Part shown: one piece after another, positions 17,393 through 26,697 of the stretch
Layout: the number at the start of each line of letters is the position of its first letter
Numbering within the stretch: the first letter of the stretch is position 1
DNA from: CBDANW01 sp965197825
GTDB taxonomy: Bacteria; Acidobacteriota; Vicinamibacteria; Marinacidobacterales; DATDRI01
Assembly: GCA_965197825.1 (NCBI GenBank)
Contig: CBDANW010000003.1
Span: 2,170,001 to 2,234,000 of the forward strand
Direction of reading: 5' to 3'
DNA length: 64,000 bases
The notes under the pieces: model-generated
What the model was told of the DNA's origin: nothing
Database searches by the model: none
The model's input: only the letters and a program-made list of their open reading frames with translations
Translations under genes and position numbers: made by a program

Positions 17393-18037
17393 ATGATGAG
17401 AGCGATCGGGGTGGTTGCCTTTTCACTGGCCTCGTTCCAAGTCCTCCAACCTCTCTTCGTGCCACCACGCTACCGGAGCGGGTCGCTACCCACTCAACCT
17501 CCACAGGTCGCGGGAGGCGGCGAAGTGCTGCTGGAGGTGAAGATCGGCCTCGACGGCAACGTGATCCAAGCGTCTACGCTGCGAGCCACGCCGCCGTTTA
17601 CCGATCTCCTGCTGGAAGCAATCCGCCTATGGAAGTTCGCGCCCGCCGAGCTGGAAGGAAAAGAGGTGGAGTCGGCGGTCCTTGTGGCGGGGCTTTTTCG
17701 CCCCCCGACTCTCATCGGTCCGACAGCCGAAGAAGCTCGCCACGATATAGGGGCTGCCACCAACGAGATACCGGTCCCCTACAGCATCGCGGCGCCCGAC
17801 TATCCGCCGAACGCGTTGGTGGATGCCGTAGTTCTGGTGGAAGCCTTGGTGGAAAGCGACGGTACGGTGAAGCAGGCCCGCGCCGTACGATCGGTGGCTG
17901 GCTTCGACGATGCGGCGACGAAAGCGGCGGCTCAGTGGAAGTTTCGTCCCGCTCGCCGAGATGGGAGGCCGGTCGACTCTCTAGCCTATATCGTCTTCGG
18001 TTTCCGGCAGCCGGTCACACCGACGGAACCGAATTGA
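17393..18037 (+). CDS. Secreted protein with two TonB C-terminal-like domains
   Basis: This 214-residue protein has an uncleaved-anchor or signal-like N-terminus (AIGVVAFSLASFQVLQPLF). It then has two copies of the TonB-C fold: GEVLLEVKIGLDGNVIQAS ending IRLWKFAPAELEGK, and DAVVLVEALVESDGTVKQA ending AAQWKFRPARRDGRP. Such periplasmic proteins are common in Acidobacteriota. Without a Pro-rich spacer or ExbB/D neighbours it is probably not a classical TonB. Confidence 0.8.
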   Translation: MMRAIGVVAFSLASFQVLQPLFVPPRYRSGSLPTQPPQVAGGGEVLLEVKIGLDGNVIQASTLRATPPFTDLLLEAIRLWKFAPAELEGKEVESAVLVAGLFRPPTLIGPTAEEARHDIGAATNEIPVPYSIAAPDYPPNALVDAVVLVEALVESDGTVKQARAVRSVAGFDDAATKAAAQWKFRPARRDGRPVDSLAYIVFGFRQPVTPTEPN

Positions 18038-18386
18038 CGCACGGCCGCGCGCGGCGGCTCGAACGAGAGTTGGGAACTAGCGACAATTCCAGACAAAAAT
18101 CTTGCGCGCGCAAGATTTCCGCTGAATCGCGTTACTTTCCTTCACGCGCTCGTGCACGAGAGGGCGGACGATTTCGTCCAAGAGACGATCGAGGCTTCTT
18201 GGAGGAGACCATCGCCCAACGGCCACGCCGATTCATTATAGCCAGCGACCTCCCGCGGCGCCCCTTCTCTCCGCGGTCAGTGTTAACCATGTCCCCGGAC
18301 GTTCTGTTAGCCATGTTCCCGGTTGCTCACCCAAAGCCTACCCCTCTTGACAATATGTCAGAGATCTTCTTCGTCGACGACTCAAG
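18038..18386. other. 349-bp gap with short repeats
   Basis: No gene is visible. There is a GC hairpin (CTTGCGCGCGCAAG near 18101). Two near-identical direct repeats (GTTAACCATGTCCCCGG near 18283 and GTTAGCCATGTTCCCGG near 18307) resemble the repeated ends of IS21-type elements. Together with the IS110 fragment that follows, this looks like IS debris. Confidence 0.45.
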
Positions 18387-19019
18387 TTGGTGCGCCAGAG
18401 AGGCCATCTCCTCGCTCACATTCAGAACACCCACCACCAATACAATCTTCCGACACCGAAAGCACGCATCAACTATCGATGTAATCGAGAAGATATCGCC
18501 GAGAAATTCTCGGACCCCTCCGTTTTCGAGAGCATTTCCTCGGATATCGAGCTCGCCGGCCACTATGACTTACTCATGAAGGACCTCGAGCTCTTCCTCA
18601 CCCGAAAGGCCAAAGTCCATGACCAGGATAACTTCTTCAGACTCCGCTCCATTCCCGGCGTCGGTAAGATCCTCGCCATGACCATGCTCTACGAGATTCA
18701 CGATATCGCTCGCTTCGAGCGCGTCCAGAACTTCGCCTCCTATGCTCGACTCGTCAAATGCGAGAAAAGCTCCTCAGGGAAAAGACTCGGAACCGGCGGC
18801 GCAAAGATCGGGAATGTCCACTTGAAGTGGGCTTTCTCCGAAGCTGCCGTGCTCTTTCTCCGCGCCAACCCACCCGCGCAGCGCTACATCGAGAAGCTTC
18901 GAAACAAACACGGGAAGGCCAAGTCCCTTTCCATCCTCGCCCACAAGCTGGGCCGAGCCGTCTACTTCATGATCAAGCAGAAAAAACCCTTCTCCATCGA
19001 AGCTTTTCGCATGGCTTGA
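18387..19019 (+). pseudogene. IS110-family transposase, C-terminal part
   Basis: The Transposase_20 half is complete: LRSIPGVGKILAMTMLYEIH, ARLVKCEKSSSGKRLGTGG and HLKWAFSEAAVLFLRA, preceded by the linker VRQRGHLLAHIQNTHHQYN. The N-terminal RuvC-like DEDD domain that holds the catalytic residues is missing, so it cannot transpose. Confidence 0.88.
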
Positions 19020-19221
19020 CGGGGAGCAAGCGCGGCAAGCCCGACGTCTAATAACTGGAGCCAAACCAGGGATCAGACCACAACGATGCCCTCCTTCAAA
19101 CTGTGCCCTTCGAGCACCCAGCCGCATCGTAGTTACACGCCCCGGCAGCCCCTCCGCGTGATTGGCGCCTCGCTTGCTCCCCGACCAACAACTTTTCGCT
19201 CGCGGGCTCGTGGTCTCCTGC

Positions 19222-20621
19222 GGTCAAGTCTTAATTTTCCTGTCAAATCTCCGTACGGTTCCCCGCGCTCGGTTAAGCTGCTGATTCCTCCGACGTGCCT
19301 TGCGGGAGAAGCTCGTTGCGAAGCTCCTCGACTTTCCTAGCGGCGAAGACATCCATCCTCACGCCGCGCCATTTGTTTGCGACGGCCAAGAGCACAGCGA
19401 ACGAGAGTTTCATCGCGGCCTCCTCGGTGAAGAAGTGAGGAATGACCTTTGTGCGACGTTTGTGCTCTCCGAACGTGCGCTCAAGTAGATTCGACGTGCG
19501 AAGCCTTTTGTGATGCGCCGCAGGAAGGCGTAGCGCCTGAAGACACGCTTCGAGGGTCTCTTCCATGCACTTCATCGCGCTCGGGAATCGTTGACGGTAC
19601 CGAGCGATCACCTCCCGACCCTTCTTCAGCCCTTGCTCGTAGCTGTTCGCATGGAACGACTCAAGGATGGCCGCCTTGAGTTCGTCGCGCACTTCCTTCG
19701 GAGCCTTGCCCAGGATGTTCTCGAGGCGGTGCTTCTGGCAACGTTGCTTGAGGCTTCGAGGGAAGACCTCTGCGATCGCTTTGAGCACTCCAGGATTCCC
19801 GTCCGTCACGATGAGCAACGGCTCCCTCATTCCTCGGGCCACTATCTCCTGCAAGAACCCCTTCCAGTTCTCGTAGGATTCTCGGTTGCCGACACCGATA
19901 TGAAGAAGAACTCGCGTCCCATCAGCGCGATAGCCGGTCGCAACGAGGATGGGCTCTTTTCTCTCCGCTCCTTGGTGGTAGCGCAGGTACGTGCCGTCGA
20001 GCTCGAGATACAACAGCTTCTCGTTCGAGAGATCCCGTTTTCGAAACGCCTCGAAATCCTCCGACAGACACCGTGTGACCCGGCTCACCACCGACTTCGA
20101 GACACCCGTGCCGCTCAGCACGTCCGCGAACGTCGCCTCAATGTCACGCGTCGACATCCCGTGGACGTACATCCGCGCGATCAGTTCATCGAGTTTCTCG
20201 GTCCGGCTCACGTAGGCGTCGAGAATCTTTGACTGAAACACCTTCTCTGTTTCTCGTACCCGCGGCACTTGCACCGTCACCGCTCCCTCGCCCGTGAGGA
20301 CCCGATGCGACTCATACCCGTTGCGTCGTCCCTTCTCCTTCGTCGTTGCCGGAGCGTTCTCATAGTAGTTTCGACCCAACGCCTCCGTCACCTCGCGCTC
20401 CAACGCATATTGAAGCATCATCTGAGCTCCCGACCGGACGATCTCCGAGAGATTCATCTCCCCAAATACCAGTTGTTCCTCGAACTGCTTGAGCAATCGC
20501 TGACTCGGTAGTACCTTTCCCATGATGTATGGTTCTCCTTTTCTGTCCCCATGACGGGGACGGGTTTGAGCTTGGGGAACCATACATCGTTTTTCTTTGA
20601 CAGGAATCTTAAGACATCACC
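19222..20621 (-). mobile_element. IS256-B, complete, with 8-bp target duplication
   Basis: 1400 bp. The tips pair as GGTCAAGTCTTAATTTTCC against GGTGATGTCTTAAGATTCC. TCTCCTGC is duplicated at 19214-19221 and 20622-20629, the 8-bp duplication expected of IS256. The right tip is also found at 1-53. Confidence 0.95.
19273..20523 (-). CDS. IS256-family transposase (type B)
   Basis: 416 residues from ATG 20523, preceded by AGGAG. It has the mutator-type transposase core: LYLELDGTYLRYHQGAERKE (first Asp), LLIVTDGNPGVLKAIAEVFP (second Asp), QRCQKHRLENIL, and LRTSNLLERTFGEHKRRTKV (Glu). Length and motifs are intact and the surrounding IS has perfect boundaries, so it is probably active and recent. 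Confidence 0.95.
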   Translation of the reverse strand: MGKVLPSQRLLKQFEEQLVFGEMNLSEIVRSGAQMMLQYALEREVTEALGRNYYENAPATTKEKGRRNGYESHRVLTGEGAVTVQVPRVRETEKVFQSKILDAYVSRTEKLDELIARMYVHGMSTRDIEATFADVLSGTGVSKSVVSRVTRCLSEDFEAFRKRDLSNEKLLYLELDGTYLRYHQGAERKEPILVATGYRADGTRVLLHIGVGNRESYENWKGFLQEIVARGMREPLLIVTDGNPGVLKAIAEVFPRSLKQRCQKHRLENILGKAPKEVRDELKAAILESFHANSYEQGLKKGREVIARYRQRFPSAMKCMEETLEACLQALRLPAAHHKRLRTSNLLERTFGEHKRRTKVIPHFFTEEAAMKLSFAVLLAVANKWRGVRMDVFAARKVEELRNELLPQGTSEESAA

Positions 20622-20629
20622 TCTCCTGC

Positions 20630-20970
20630 AGCTCTGCCCCTCACCCTACCCCGGTTCTAACGAACCCGAGCTCGCTCGAGGTCCTACCCCTTTGATTGGG
20701 GCGGTACGAGGGAACCCATGTGTTTCTAGCGCCGCAGGACGCTCCACCGTTCCTGCACCGTCAACGGCCGAAGCTTCATCCCTTCACCGCTGTGACAGCT
20801 GAGCCTCTATAGGTGTTTGGTACTTCGGCTTCACGTACCCGCTCCTGGAAACGAAGTCAGAGCAAATCTAGCGAGCCTTCGGCATCGTCACAGGTACGCG
20901 CGCGTGCCTTCGGCAGAGATCCCCTCTACCTCTTGACACACGGGGGCCTGATAGGGGTTAGACCGGCCGT
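20630..20970. other. 341-bp gap, nothing recognised
   Basis: Between the IS256-B target duplicate and brnA no convincing ORF, RNA gene or IS end is visible. A few short hairpins (GGTACTTCGGCTTCACGTACC near 20818) are present. Confidence 0.4.
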
Positions 20971-20972
20971 TC

Positions 20973-21242
20973 TTACTTGCCGCCCTTCTTCCCGTATTTG
21001 ACGAGCTCCTCACGAACAACACTCCTTAGGGTGTCCGCGAGACGATCATCGCTCAAATTCATGTACTCCCGCAGCGCATTGTTGATCAAGGTCTGGTAGT
21101 TCCCCCCGCCGGCTGCGTGAACTTGCTTGCGAAACCACCGCAAGACGTCATCGTCAATTCGAATGGTAATACGGGTCTTACCCGGTGGTGCCTTGAGAAC
21201 GGCCCCACGTTTCCCTCGACTGAAGTCGTACTCTTTCTTCAT
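20973..21242 (-). CDS. brnA: BrnA-family antitoxin
   Basis: This 89-residue protein has the BrnA layout: an N-terminal toxin-binding segment (FSRGKRGAVLKAPPGKTR), then a ribbon-helix-helix DNA-binding domain (TRITIRIDDDVLRWFRKQ; GGGNYQTLINNALREYM). It would neutralise BrnT and autorepress the operon. It lies 4 bp after the toxin frame, in the usual toxin-antitoxin order, and is intact although the toxin is not. Confidence 0.92.
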   Translation of the reverse strand: MKKEYDFSRGKRGAVLKAPPGKTRITIRIDDDVLRWFRKQVHAAGGGNYQTLINNALREYMNLSDDRLADTLRSVVREELVKYGKKGGK

Positions 21243-21246
21243 AAGG

Positions 21247-21514
21247 CTAGCCTTCGTAACTCTGGCGCTCCCTTGGCGTCGCTCTCCTCGCAGAGATGAC
21301 CCCTACCCGCTCCCCGCGCCAGGCGTAGACGACGACTAGGAGGCGGCCGAGCGCATCCATCCCAATGGTGACAGACATACCGATCTTCACCGGTACTTTC
21401 GTCCCGCACAGTAACTGCGAGTTCGTCGTCAAGGACAGTGACAGCGTCAGCGAAGTCAACGCCGTGCTTGTTGAGGTTTGAGGCGGCCTTGCGGCCGTCC
21501 CATTCAAAGTCCAC
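21247..21514 (-). pseudogene. brnT: BrnT-family ribonuclease toxin, frameshifted by a 4-bp duplication
   Basis: From GTG 21514 the frame gives MDFEWDGRKAASNLNKHGVD and AVTVLDDELAVTVRDESTGE, the RelE-fold start of BrnT. After GEDRYV it leaves frame. The other frame continues VTIGMDALGRLLVVVYAWRG and RVGVISARRATPRERQSYEG, the conserved catalytic C-terminus. The break is a tandem TGTC-TGTC (plus strand GACAGACA, 21370-21377); one TGTC gives a perfect BrnT of about 88 residues. The toxin is therefore inactive as read. Confidence 0.92.
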
Positions 21515-21520
21515 CCGTCA

Positions 21521-21549
21521 ATTATATGTACAAACGTACATATAGTCAA
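21521..21549 (-). promoter_or_regulatory. brnTA promoter with embedded palindromic operator
   Basis: On the minus strand TTGACT (21544-21549) and TATAAT (21521-21526) are separated by exactly 17 bp, a near-consensus sigma-70 promoter. A perfect 9-bp palindrome (TATATGTAC, spacer of 4, GTACATATA; 21523-21544) fills the spacer and overlaps the -10, ideal for repression by BrnA. Transcription would start about 7 bp downstream, at or next to the GTG start, implying a leaderless message. Confidence 0.8.
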
Positions 21550-21641
21550 GAGAAGACTCCTGGCGAGGCTAGCTCGGTCTAACAGCAGCGATGAGCGGCG
21601 GCACGGCAGTATCCTTCCCGAAGGCTCACCGCGATAATTAA

Positions 21642-21718
21642 ATCAACCACCGGCTTAAGCCGGTGGATTGCGCGGGCGCGTCGACTGGAAGTCGACTTCA
21701 TGCGCCCGCTTCATTCTC
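21642..21718. repeat. Palindrome-array miniature element, copy 2 (truncated)
   Basis: Bases 21642-21718 match the first 77 bp of the element at 5704, again directly preceded by TTAA. The rest is missing, and an IS3 tip begins four bases later at 21723. Confidence 0.85.
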
Positions 21719-21722
21719 GACG

Positions 21723-22223
21723 TGACCCTGCCCGGGTTTTGTGGACATCAACCGAGGCGCGACAATGCGCCTGGAGGCGTCCATGGGAGAACGACGACGC
21801 AGGAAGTTCACGGGGGAGTTCAAGAAGGAAGCGGTCCGGCTGTTCAGGGAGGGCGAGGGCAGCATCGGCCAGGTCGCTAAGGAACTGGACCTGACGGAAT
21901 CGGCCCTTCGAAACTGGGTGAAACAATACAAAGTTGATCACGGTGAAGGTCCACGCGAGGCTCTGACGACGGCGGAACGTGATGAGCTCCGTTCGCTACG
22001 GCGTCGAGTGCGTACGTTGGAGCAAGAGCGAGAAATATTAAAAAAGGCGGCGGCCTTCTTCGCGAAGGAAAGCGAATGAGATTCATTCACGCGGAGCGGG
22101 CCAACTACCCGGTGCGGGTGATGTGCCGAGTTCTGAGGGTATCGACCAGCGGCTACTACGCTCAGATGAAGCGCGCGCCCAGCAAGCGACAGTGTGAGGA
22201 TGGGAAGCTGAAGCTGCGCATCC
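21723..22223 (+). mobile_element. IS3-family element, copy 2, 5' portion only
   Basis: It starts with the TGACCCTGCCCGGG tip and carries a complete orfA and about 50 codons of orfB (to KLKLRI). It then breaks into unrelated IS debris at 22223. Confidence 0.9.
21783..22079 (+). CDS. IS3 OrfA (copy 2)
   Basis: 98 residues, identical in layout to the OrfA at 15131-15427 (HTH plus leucine zipper). It is intact, but its partner OrfB is truncated, so this copy cannot move on its own. Confidence 0.8.
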   Translation: MGERRRRKFTGEFKKEAVRLFREGEGSIGQVAKELDLTESALRNWVKQYKVDHGEGPREALTTAERDELRSLRRRVRTLEQEREILKKAAAFFAKESE

Positions 22224-22430
22224 TCTCGACCTTTTGGCCGTACCGTCGGGGCCGTCCCGGCCGGGCTCGCCCCTTTAAGCTCACCACCCCGTCCGCTTCG
22301 AAGCGCTTCACCCAAAGGTGAGCATTGGTGTAATGCAGTCCTGTCTGTTCGGCGGCCTCACTCAGGCTGCAGCCCGCCGCCAGTTCCCAGATAAGCCGGC
22401 AACGACGGAAAACTGCAGTGGGAGTATTCT
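22224..22430 (-). pseudogene. IS630-like N-terminal HTH fragment
   Basis: The minus-strand frame reads LIWELAAGCSLSEAAEQTGL, HYTNAHLWVKRFEADG and LKGRARPGRPRRYG, the paired helix-turn-helix and basic linker of IS630-type transposases. No catalytic domain is attached. Confidence 0.6.
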
Positions 22431-23157
22431 CCGCGCGAAGAAGTCGCTGCACCTGTACGTCATCCTCGACATCTTCTCCCGCTACGTGACGGGCTGGATG
22501 CTGGCTCACCGCGAAAGTGCCGAGCTCGCACGCCGCCTCATCGCCGAGAGCTGTCGCAAGCAGGACATTGAACCGGGTGAGCTCACCCTCCACGCGGATC
22601 GCGGCAGCTCGATGCAAAGCAAGCCCGTAGCCTTGCTCCTAGCCGACCTCGGCGTGACCAAGACTCACTCGCGACCTCATGTCTCGAACGACAATCCCTA
22701 CTCCGAGTCTCAATTCAAGACGCTGAAGTATTGCCCTCAGTTCCCGCAGCGGTTCGGTTCCATCGAGGATGCTCGCCTGTTCTGCCGTAACTTCTTCGGC
22801 TACTACAACCACGAACACCGACACTCGGGAATCGGTCTCATGACTCCAGCCGTCGTTCATCATGGGCGCGCGGAAAAACTCACCACGGCTCGACGCCAGA
22901 CCCTCGTCCAAGCTCAGCGGGCTCACCCCGAACGATTCGTTCGCGGAACCCCTCAACCTCCCGTTTTGCCTCCTCAGGCCTGGATCAACCCTCCGCCGGA
23001 AAAAACAACGCACCAGGAGGCTGAAACAGCGACTTGCTCGGGGTGGTCCATACCTGAGCTACCCCCTGTTTCCACTCCTTGTGGCGCGTTCGCGATCGAA
23101 GCGGACGTGGACCGCGACGTCGTCATGAGCCCGGCGACACCAATCGAGGCTCACTAA
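22431..23157 (+). pseudogene. IS3-family-like integrase-core transposase, C-terminal part
   Basis: It contains LYVILDIFSRYVTGWMLAHR (first part of the rve core), LTLHADRGSSMQSKPVALLL (second Asp) and SNDNPYSESQFKTLKYCPQF (Glu), then YNHEHRHSGIGLMTPAVVHH. The upstream HTH and first Asp region are missing. Its open frame upstream is fused to antisense debris. Confidence 0.8.
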
Positions 23158-23189
23158 ATGCAACACGCGGGTGTCTCAATGTCGTTGAC

Positions 23190-23571
23190 ACGTTCCGACG
23201 CGTGAGCAGGCAGAGCAAGCATGCGGGCAGTTTCTCAACGATTATGGTGCCAAGTATCAGAAGGCGGTTGCCTCGCTTATCGACAACCAGAAGCAACTGC
23301 TGAGCTTCTTCGACTTCCCGGCCGAGCATTGGGAACATATCCGCTCGGCAACCCGATCGAATCCGTATTCGCGACGCTTCGATTGCGCCAGCGGGTGACC
23401 AAAGGTGCGGGCTCGCGAGCCAAGGCGCTGTGGATGGCCTACAAGCTTTTGTACATGGCGAGCCTACGATGGAGGCGCGTCAACCCACCCGAGCTCGTCG
23501 CGCGGGTGTTGCTTGGAGAGAAGTTCGTTGATGGTTTAGCCGAAACGAAGAACGTGGGGAACGCCGCTTGA
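23190..23571 (+). pseudogene. IS256-family transposase C-terminus, frameshifted
   Basis: One frame gives FLNDYGAKYQKAVASLIDNQ and LLSFFDFPAEHWEHI. After a shift near 23345 another gives NPIESVFATLRLRQRVTKGA and PELVARVLLGEKFVDG. Together they are the Glu-bearing C-terminal third of a mutator-type transposase distinct from types A-D. Confidence 0.82.
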
Positions 23572-23621
23572 CCGATTCACGATCCACAACTTTTGACAAT
23601 ATCTCGACAGTACCCTCGAAT

Positions 23622-24413
23622 ATGCCGAAAGTCTTACTCTTCGTGGACAACTCAAACATCTTCATTTCGGCTAAGGATGAGGCTTTTCGTCGCGAAGGCA
23701 GGCCAGCCAGGGACCAGATCCGGCTGCAATTCGATCTACTGCTTCAGCTCGCACTCGCCGGTAGACTTCTAGCCAACGCATTCGTCGTCGGTTCAATACC
23801 TCCCGAGCAGCGTGCTGTATGGGAGCAGCTCGAGACTGCCACTGGTATACGCCCGGAACTTTACGAGCGCGGTCAGTTCTCAGGTGGAGAGCAAGGACTT
23901 GATCAGTGCCTGCAGGTCCACATGCTTCGGGCGATCAGCGACCATCGTGACCCTCAGATCGCTATCCTGATGACCGGCGACGGTCGAGGGTACGACGATG
24001 GTGTTGGCTTTCACGCGGACATGGAGCGGATGCACGCGGCAGGTTGGGGCGTCGAGGTCGTCAGCTGGGAGAGGTCGTGCCGTCGGACCTTGCGTGAGTG
24101 GGCAACTGCAAAGGGGAAGTTTATTCCCCTAGATGACTACTACGAGTCGGTGACCTTCTTGGAAGGCGGTCGACGGTCAACGTCGTTAGACTTGTCGCAC
24201 CGCGCGGTAGCTGTTCCTCAAATCGGCCCTGTACAGCAGGCGAGATTGACCGCCAAGACGGAATCAGATGCTGAGGTTCTTGCTTTGCGGCAGGAGCTCG
24301 AAGCACTGAAAACCAAGACCCGCGCGAAGGCCAAAGGCAAGGCTAAGTACAAGAAACGGATGGCTAGAGCCAAATCCACGACCTCGTCCTGTGCCAAAAC
24401 TCGGCCCTTTTGA
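23622..24413 (+). CDS. NYN-domain (PIN-like) protein
   Basis: The NYN nuclease-like fold is clear: KVLLFVDNSNIFISAKDEAF at the start, GLDQCLQVHMLRAI near residue 105, and AILMTGDGRGYDDGVGFHAD near 125, supplying the conserved metal-binding Asp residues. GWGVEVVSWERSC follows, then a Lys-rich coiled coil (ALRQELEALKTKTRAKAKGK). ATG 23622 is preferred, although the frame is open back to 23568. The last eight codons (…AKTRPF) belong to an IS tip at 24388, so the native C-terminus is lost. It is probably an RNase or RNA-binding protein; the substrate is unknown. Confidence 0.8.
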   Translation: MPKVLLFVDNSNIFISAKDEAFRREGRPARDQIRLQFDLLLQLALAGRLLANAFVVGSIPPEQRAVWEQLETATGIRPELYERGQFSGGEQGLDQCLQVHMLRAISDHRDPQIAILMTGDGRGYDDGVGFHADMERMHAAGWGVEVVSWERSCRRTLREWATAKGKFIPLDDYYESVTFLEGGRRSTSLDLSHRAVAVPQIGPVQQARLTAKTESDAEVLALRQELEALKTKTRAKAKGKAKYKKRMARAKSTTSSCAKTRPF

Positions 24414-25085
24414 AATAGGCCATAAATCAGCGACTTAGTGTCTGTGTTTGCGACCGTGCCAAGGGCCGTAGGCTCTACAATCGTCTTGGGCGGACGGGTC
24501 GTCACCATGCAGACGACCACCTGGTCGAGAGCGAATATCCAAGCGTGTTCCTGAAGCTGTGTTTCCACGCTACACCGGTCGAGTCCACCGAGGGGCCACC
24601 GTCCCGGCCACAATCTAGGCGGTAGTTGAGAATGCCCCCAAGTCGCTCTCGCGACACGATGGGGCCAGCGTCAGTCGGGCTTGCCGGCAGAGGTGTGATG
24701 AGCTCGTTGCCGAGACCTTGGTGGTTCCGTTCGGTGTGATAGTGCACGACGTATTCGGTTACTGCTGTCCGCAGGTGTCGCTCACTGAGAGGTACGAAGC
24801 GGTCGAGACACTCTCGACGTAATGGAGAGAACGAATCTTTCCGCATATGCGTTCAGATTCGGACTATTAGCGGGAAGGCAGAGGGGCTTCACGCCTGAAC
24901 CTCTCAACAGCCCACGTACCGCCTCGGTGAATAGCGGGTCCCGGTCGTGGATGAGGTACCGCTTGCAAGGAGGAAACCATCCCACATGTCCGTGAGGTTT
25001 CTTACCACCTGCTTCATCCACTCCCCGTTTGGGTCCGAGCTTATCCCACCAATGCACACGCAGCGAGTGACGATATCCTGTGACT
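24388..25085 (-). pseudogene. Long-TIR integrase-core element (type I), decayed 3' part
   Basis: It begins with the CCTGTGCCAAAACTCGGCCC tip shared with copies at 33699, 37442 and 63066. Minus-strand frames give CKRYLIHDRDPLFTEAVRGL (Asp), NSPNLNAYAERFV (Glu) and HYHTERNHQGLGNELITPLP, with at least two frame changes. The N-terminal half is cut off by the IS30 element. Confidence 0.8.
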
Positions 25086-25220
25086 TCAAGTTTGAAGCGC
25101 ACCATTCGTTAGAGCCCATGGAAACGTTCCTCCGGGGTGCGGTAGCCGAGTCTCTTGCGGGGCCGTGAGTTGAGCTTGTTTGCGATACGATCGCAGTCGC
25201 GTTGCGTGAGCGCTGCTTGG
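25086..25220 (-). pseudogene. IS30-family transposase, 3' part
   Basis: It encodes SQAALTQRDCDRIANKLNSR then PRKRLGYRTPEERFHGL, the C-terminus of IS30 transposases. It continues the frame of 26698-27286 once the IS256-A insertion and one target duplicate are removed. Confidence 0.85.
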
Positions 25221-25228
25221 CTGGTGCG

Positions 25229-26689
25229 GGGGATGTCCCGCCGGATGTTGAATTTGGGGTAGCGGCGGCTCCTTGGCCGGCCTAAGAATAGGTCTGCCAA
25301 TAAACCGTCTCCAGAGGGGGACAAGGAGCCACCAATGCCTAGGAAATCGAAGAAGCCAGTAAGAAAGCAAACGCACTCGCCTACGGGCAAGGTAGTTGGC
25401 CAAGTCGGTCAGATACTGCTACCGATGATAGCTGGGATCGCGGCCACGAAGGCGGATCTGACGGAATGGGTGTACGAGCAAGGACTGACAGCTCTGCACC
25501 TACTGCTCAGAGAGGACGCCGAGGAGATCGCGGGGCTCAAGGGCAAGCACGAGAAGGAGCGAACTCATAACCACTGTGGGAGCACGAACGGAGAGCTGAG
25601 CTTCGGTGGTCGTCGCATCCAAGTGTCGCGACCTCGAGTTCGCTCGAAGTCGGGCGAGGAGGCGTCGCTTCCACACTTCGAAGCCTTCCGCGAAGAAGAC
25701 CCGCTTCCAGAGCGAGTGTTGAATCAGATCTTGGTGGGGGTATCGACCCGAAATTACGAATCGAGTCTGGACAAACCCACGGCCAAGTTGAAGTCTCGTG
25801 GCACGAGTAAGAGTGCCGCCAGCCGTCACCTCGTGAGCCAGACGACTAAGAAGCTCGAGGAATACCTGTCTCGGCGGCTAGAGGAGTTCGAGCTTGCGGC
25901 ACTGATGCTGGATGGCCTTGAGGTGGCCGGACAGACCGTCGTCGTAACTCTCGGTATCACAATAGATGGAACGAAGGTGCCCCTGGGTATATGGCTGGGC
26001 TCGACGGAGAACTCTCGGGTGTGCACCGCGATGTTGCAGGACCTTATCGAGCGAGGCTTGCGCGTCGATGAGTCGATTCTCTGCGTAGTGGACGGAGGCA
26101 AAGGCATCCGCAAGGCACTCGTCGACGTTTTGGGGGACCTCGCGGTCATCCAAAGGTGCCAGATCCATAAACTCCGGAATCTTCGCTCGTACCTTCCCAA
26201 GTCTCGTCACGCCTACGTGTTCCAGACGATGAAGGAAGCCTACAAATGCAAGAGTGCCGACAAGGCGCGCAAGCGACTTCAGGCATTGGTGTCGTGGCTC
26301 GAGCGAAACGGCTACGACGAAGCTGCCGGAAGCCTTCGTGAAGGGATGGAAGAGACACTCACGGTCGTGAAGCTCGCGCTGCCCGCCTTACTTCGTCAGT
26401 CTCTTGCCACGACGAACGCCATTGAGAATCTCAACGGAACCATTCGCAGAGTATCGAGAAACGTCAAGCGTTGGTAGAGTCCTTCCATGGTTCGCCGATG
26501 GACCGCTCTTGGCGTCGTCACCGCGCAGAAAAAGTTCCGGCGTATCAAAGGCTATCGCCATATGGGCGCTCTCGTTCACGCGCTTAGAAGCAAACAGAAA
26601 TCTCTTGACAGCGATGAGTTTGACTGCCTAAGAGTATTCACAGGTGCCGCCGCTACCCGACCAAATTCAACAGCGGCCGGGACATCCCC
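25229..26689 (+). mobile_element. IS256-A, complete boundaries, with 8-bp target duplication
   Basis: 1461 bp with tips GGGGATGTCCC…GGGACATCCCC. CTGGTGCG is duplicated at 25221-25228 and 26690-26697. It is inserted in the IS30 transposase gene, so it is younger than that IS30. Confidence 0.95.
25335..26603 (+). pseudogene. IS256-A transposase with premature stop
   Basis: The chain runs from ATG 25335 through ELAALMLDGLEVAGQTVVVT (Asp), ILCVVDGGKGIRKALVDVLG (Asp), IQRCQIHKLRNLRSYLPKSR and LATTNAIENLNGTIRRVSRN (Glu). It ends at TAG 26475-26477 after VKRW. Other copies read VKRWKSPSMVRRWT, so AAG has become TAG. One extra base near 26624 also displaces the normal stop. About 40 C-terminal residues are lost. 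Confidence 0.9.
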
Positions 26690-26697
26690 CTGGTGCG

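Noticed and set aside
20630..20970. rRNA or group II intron fragment
   Set aside because: Hairpin-rich, but no rRNA landmark or intron domain V signature could be identified.
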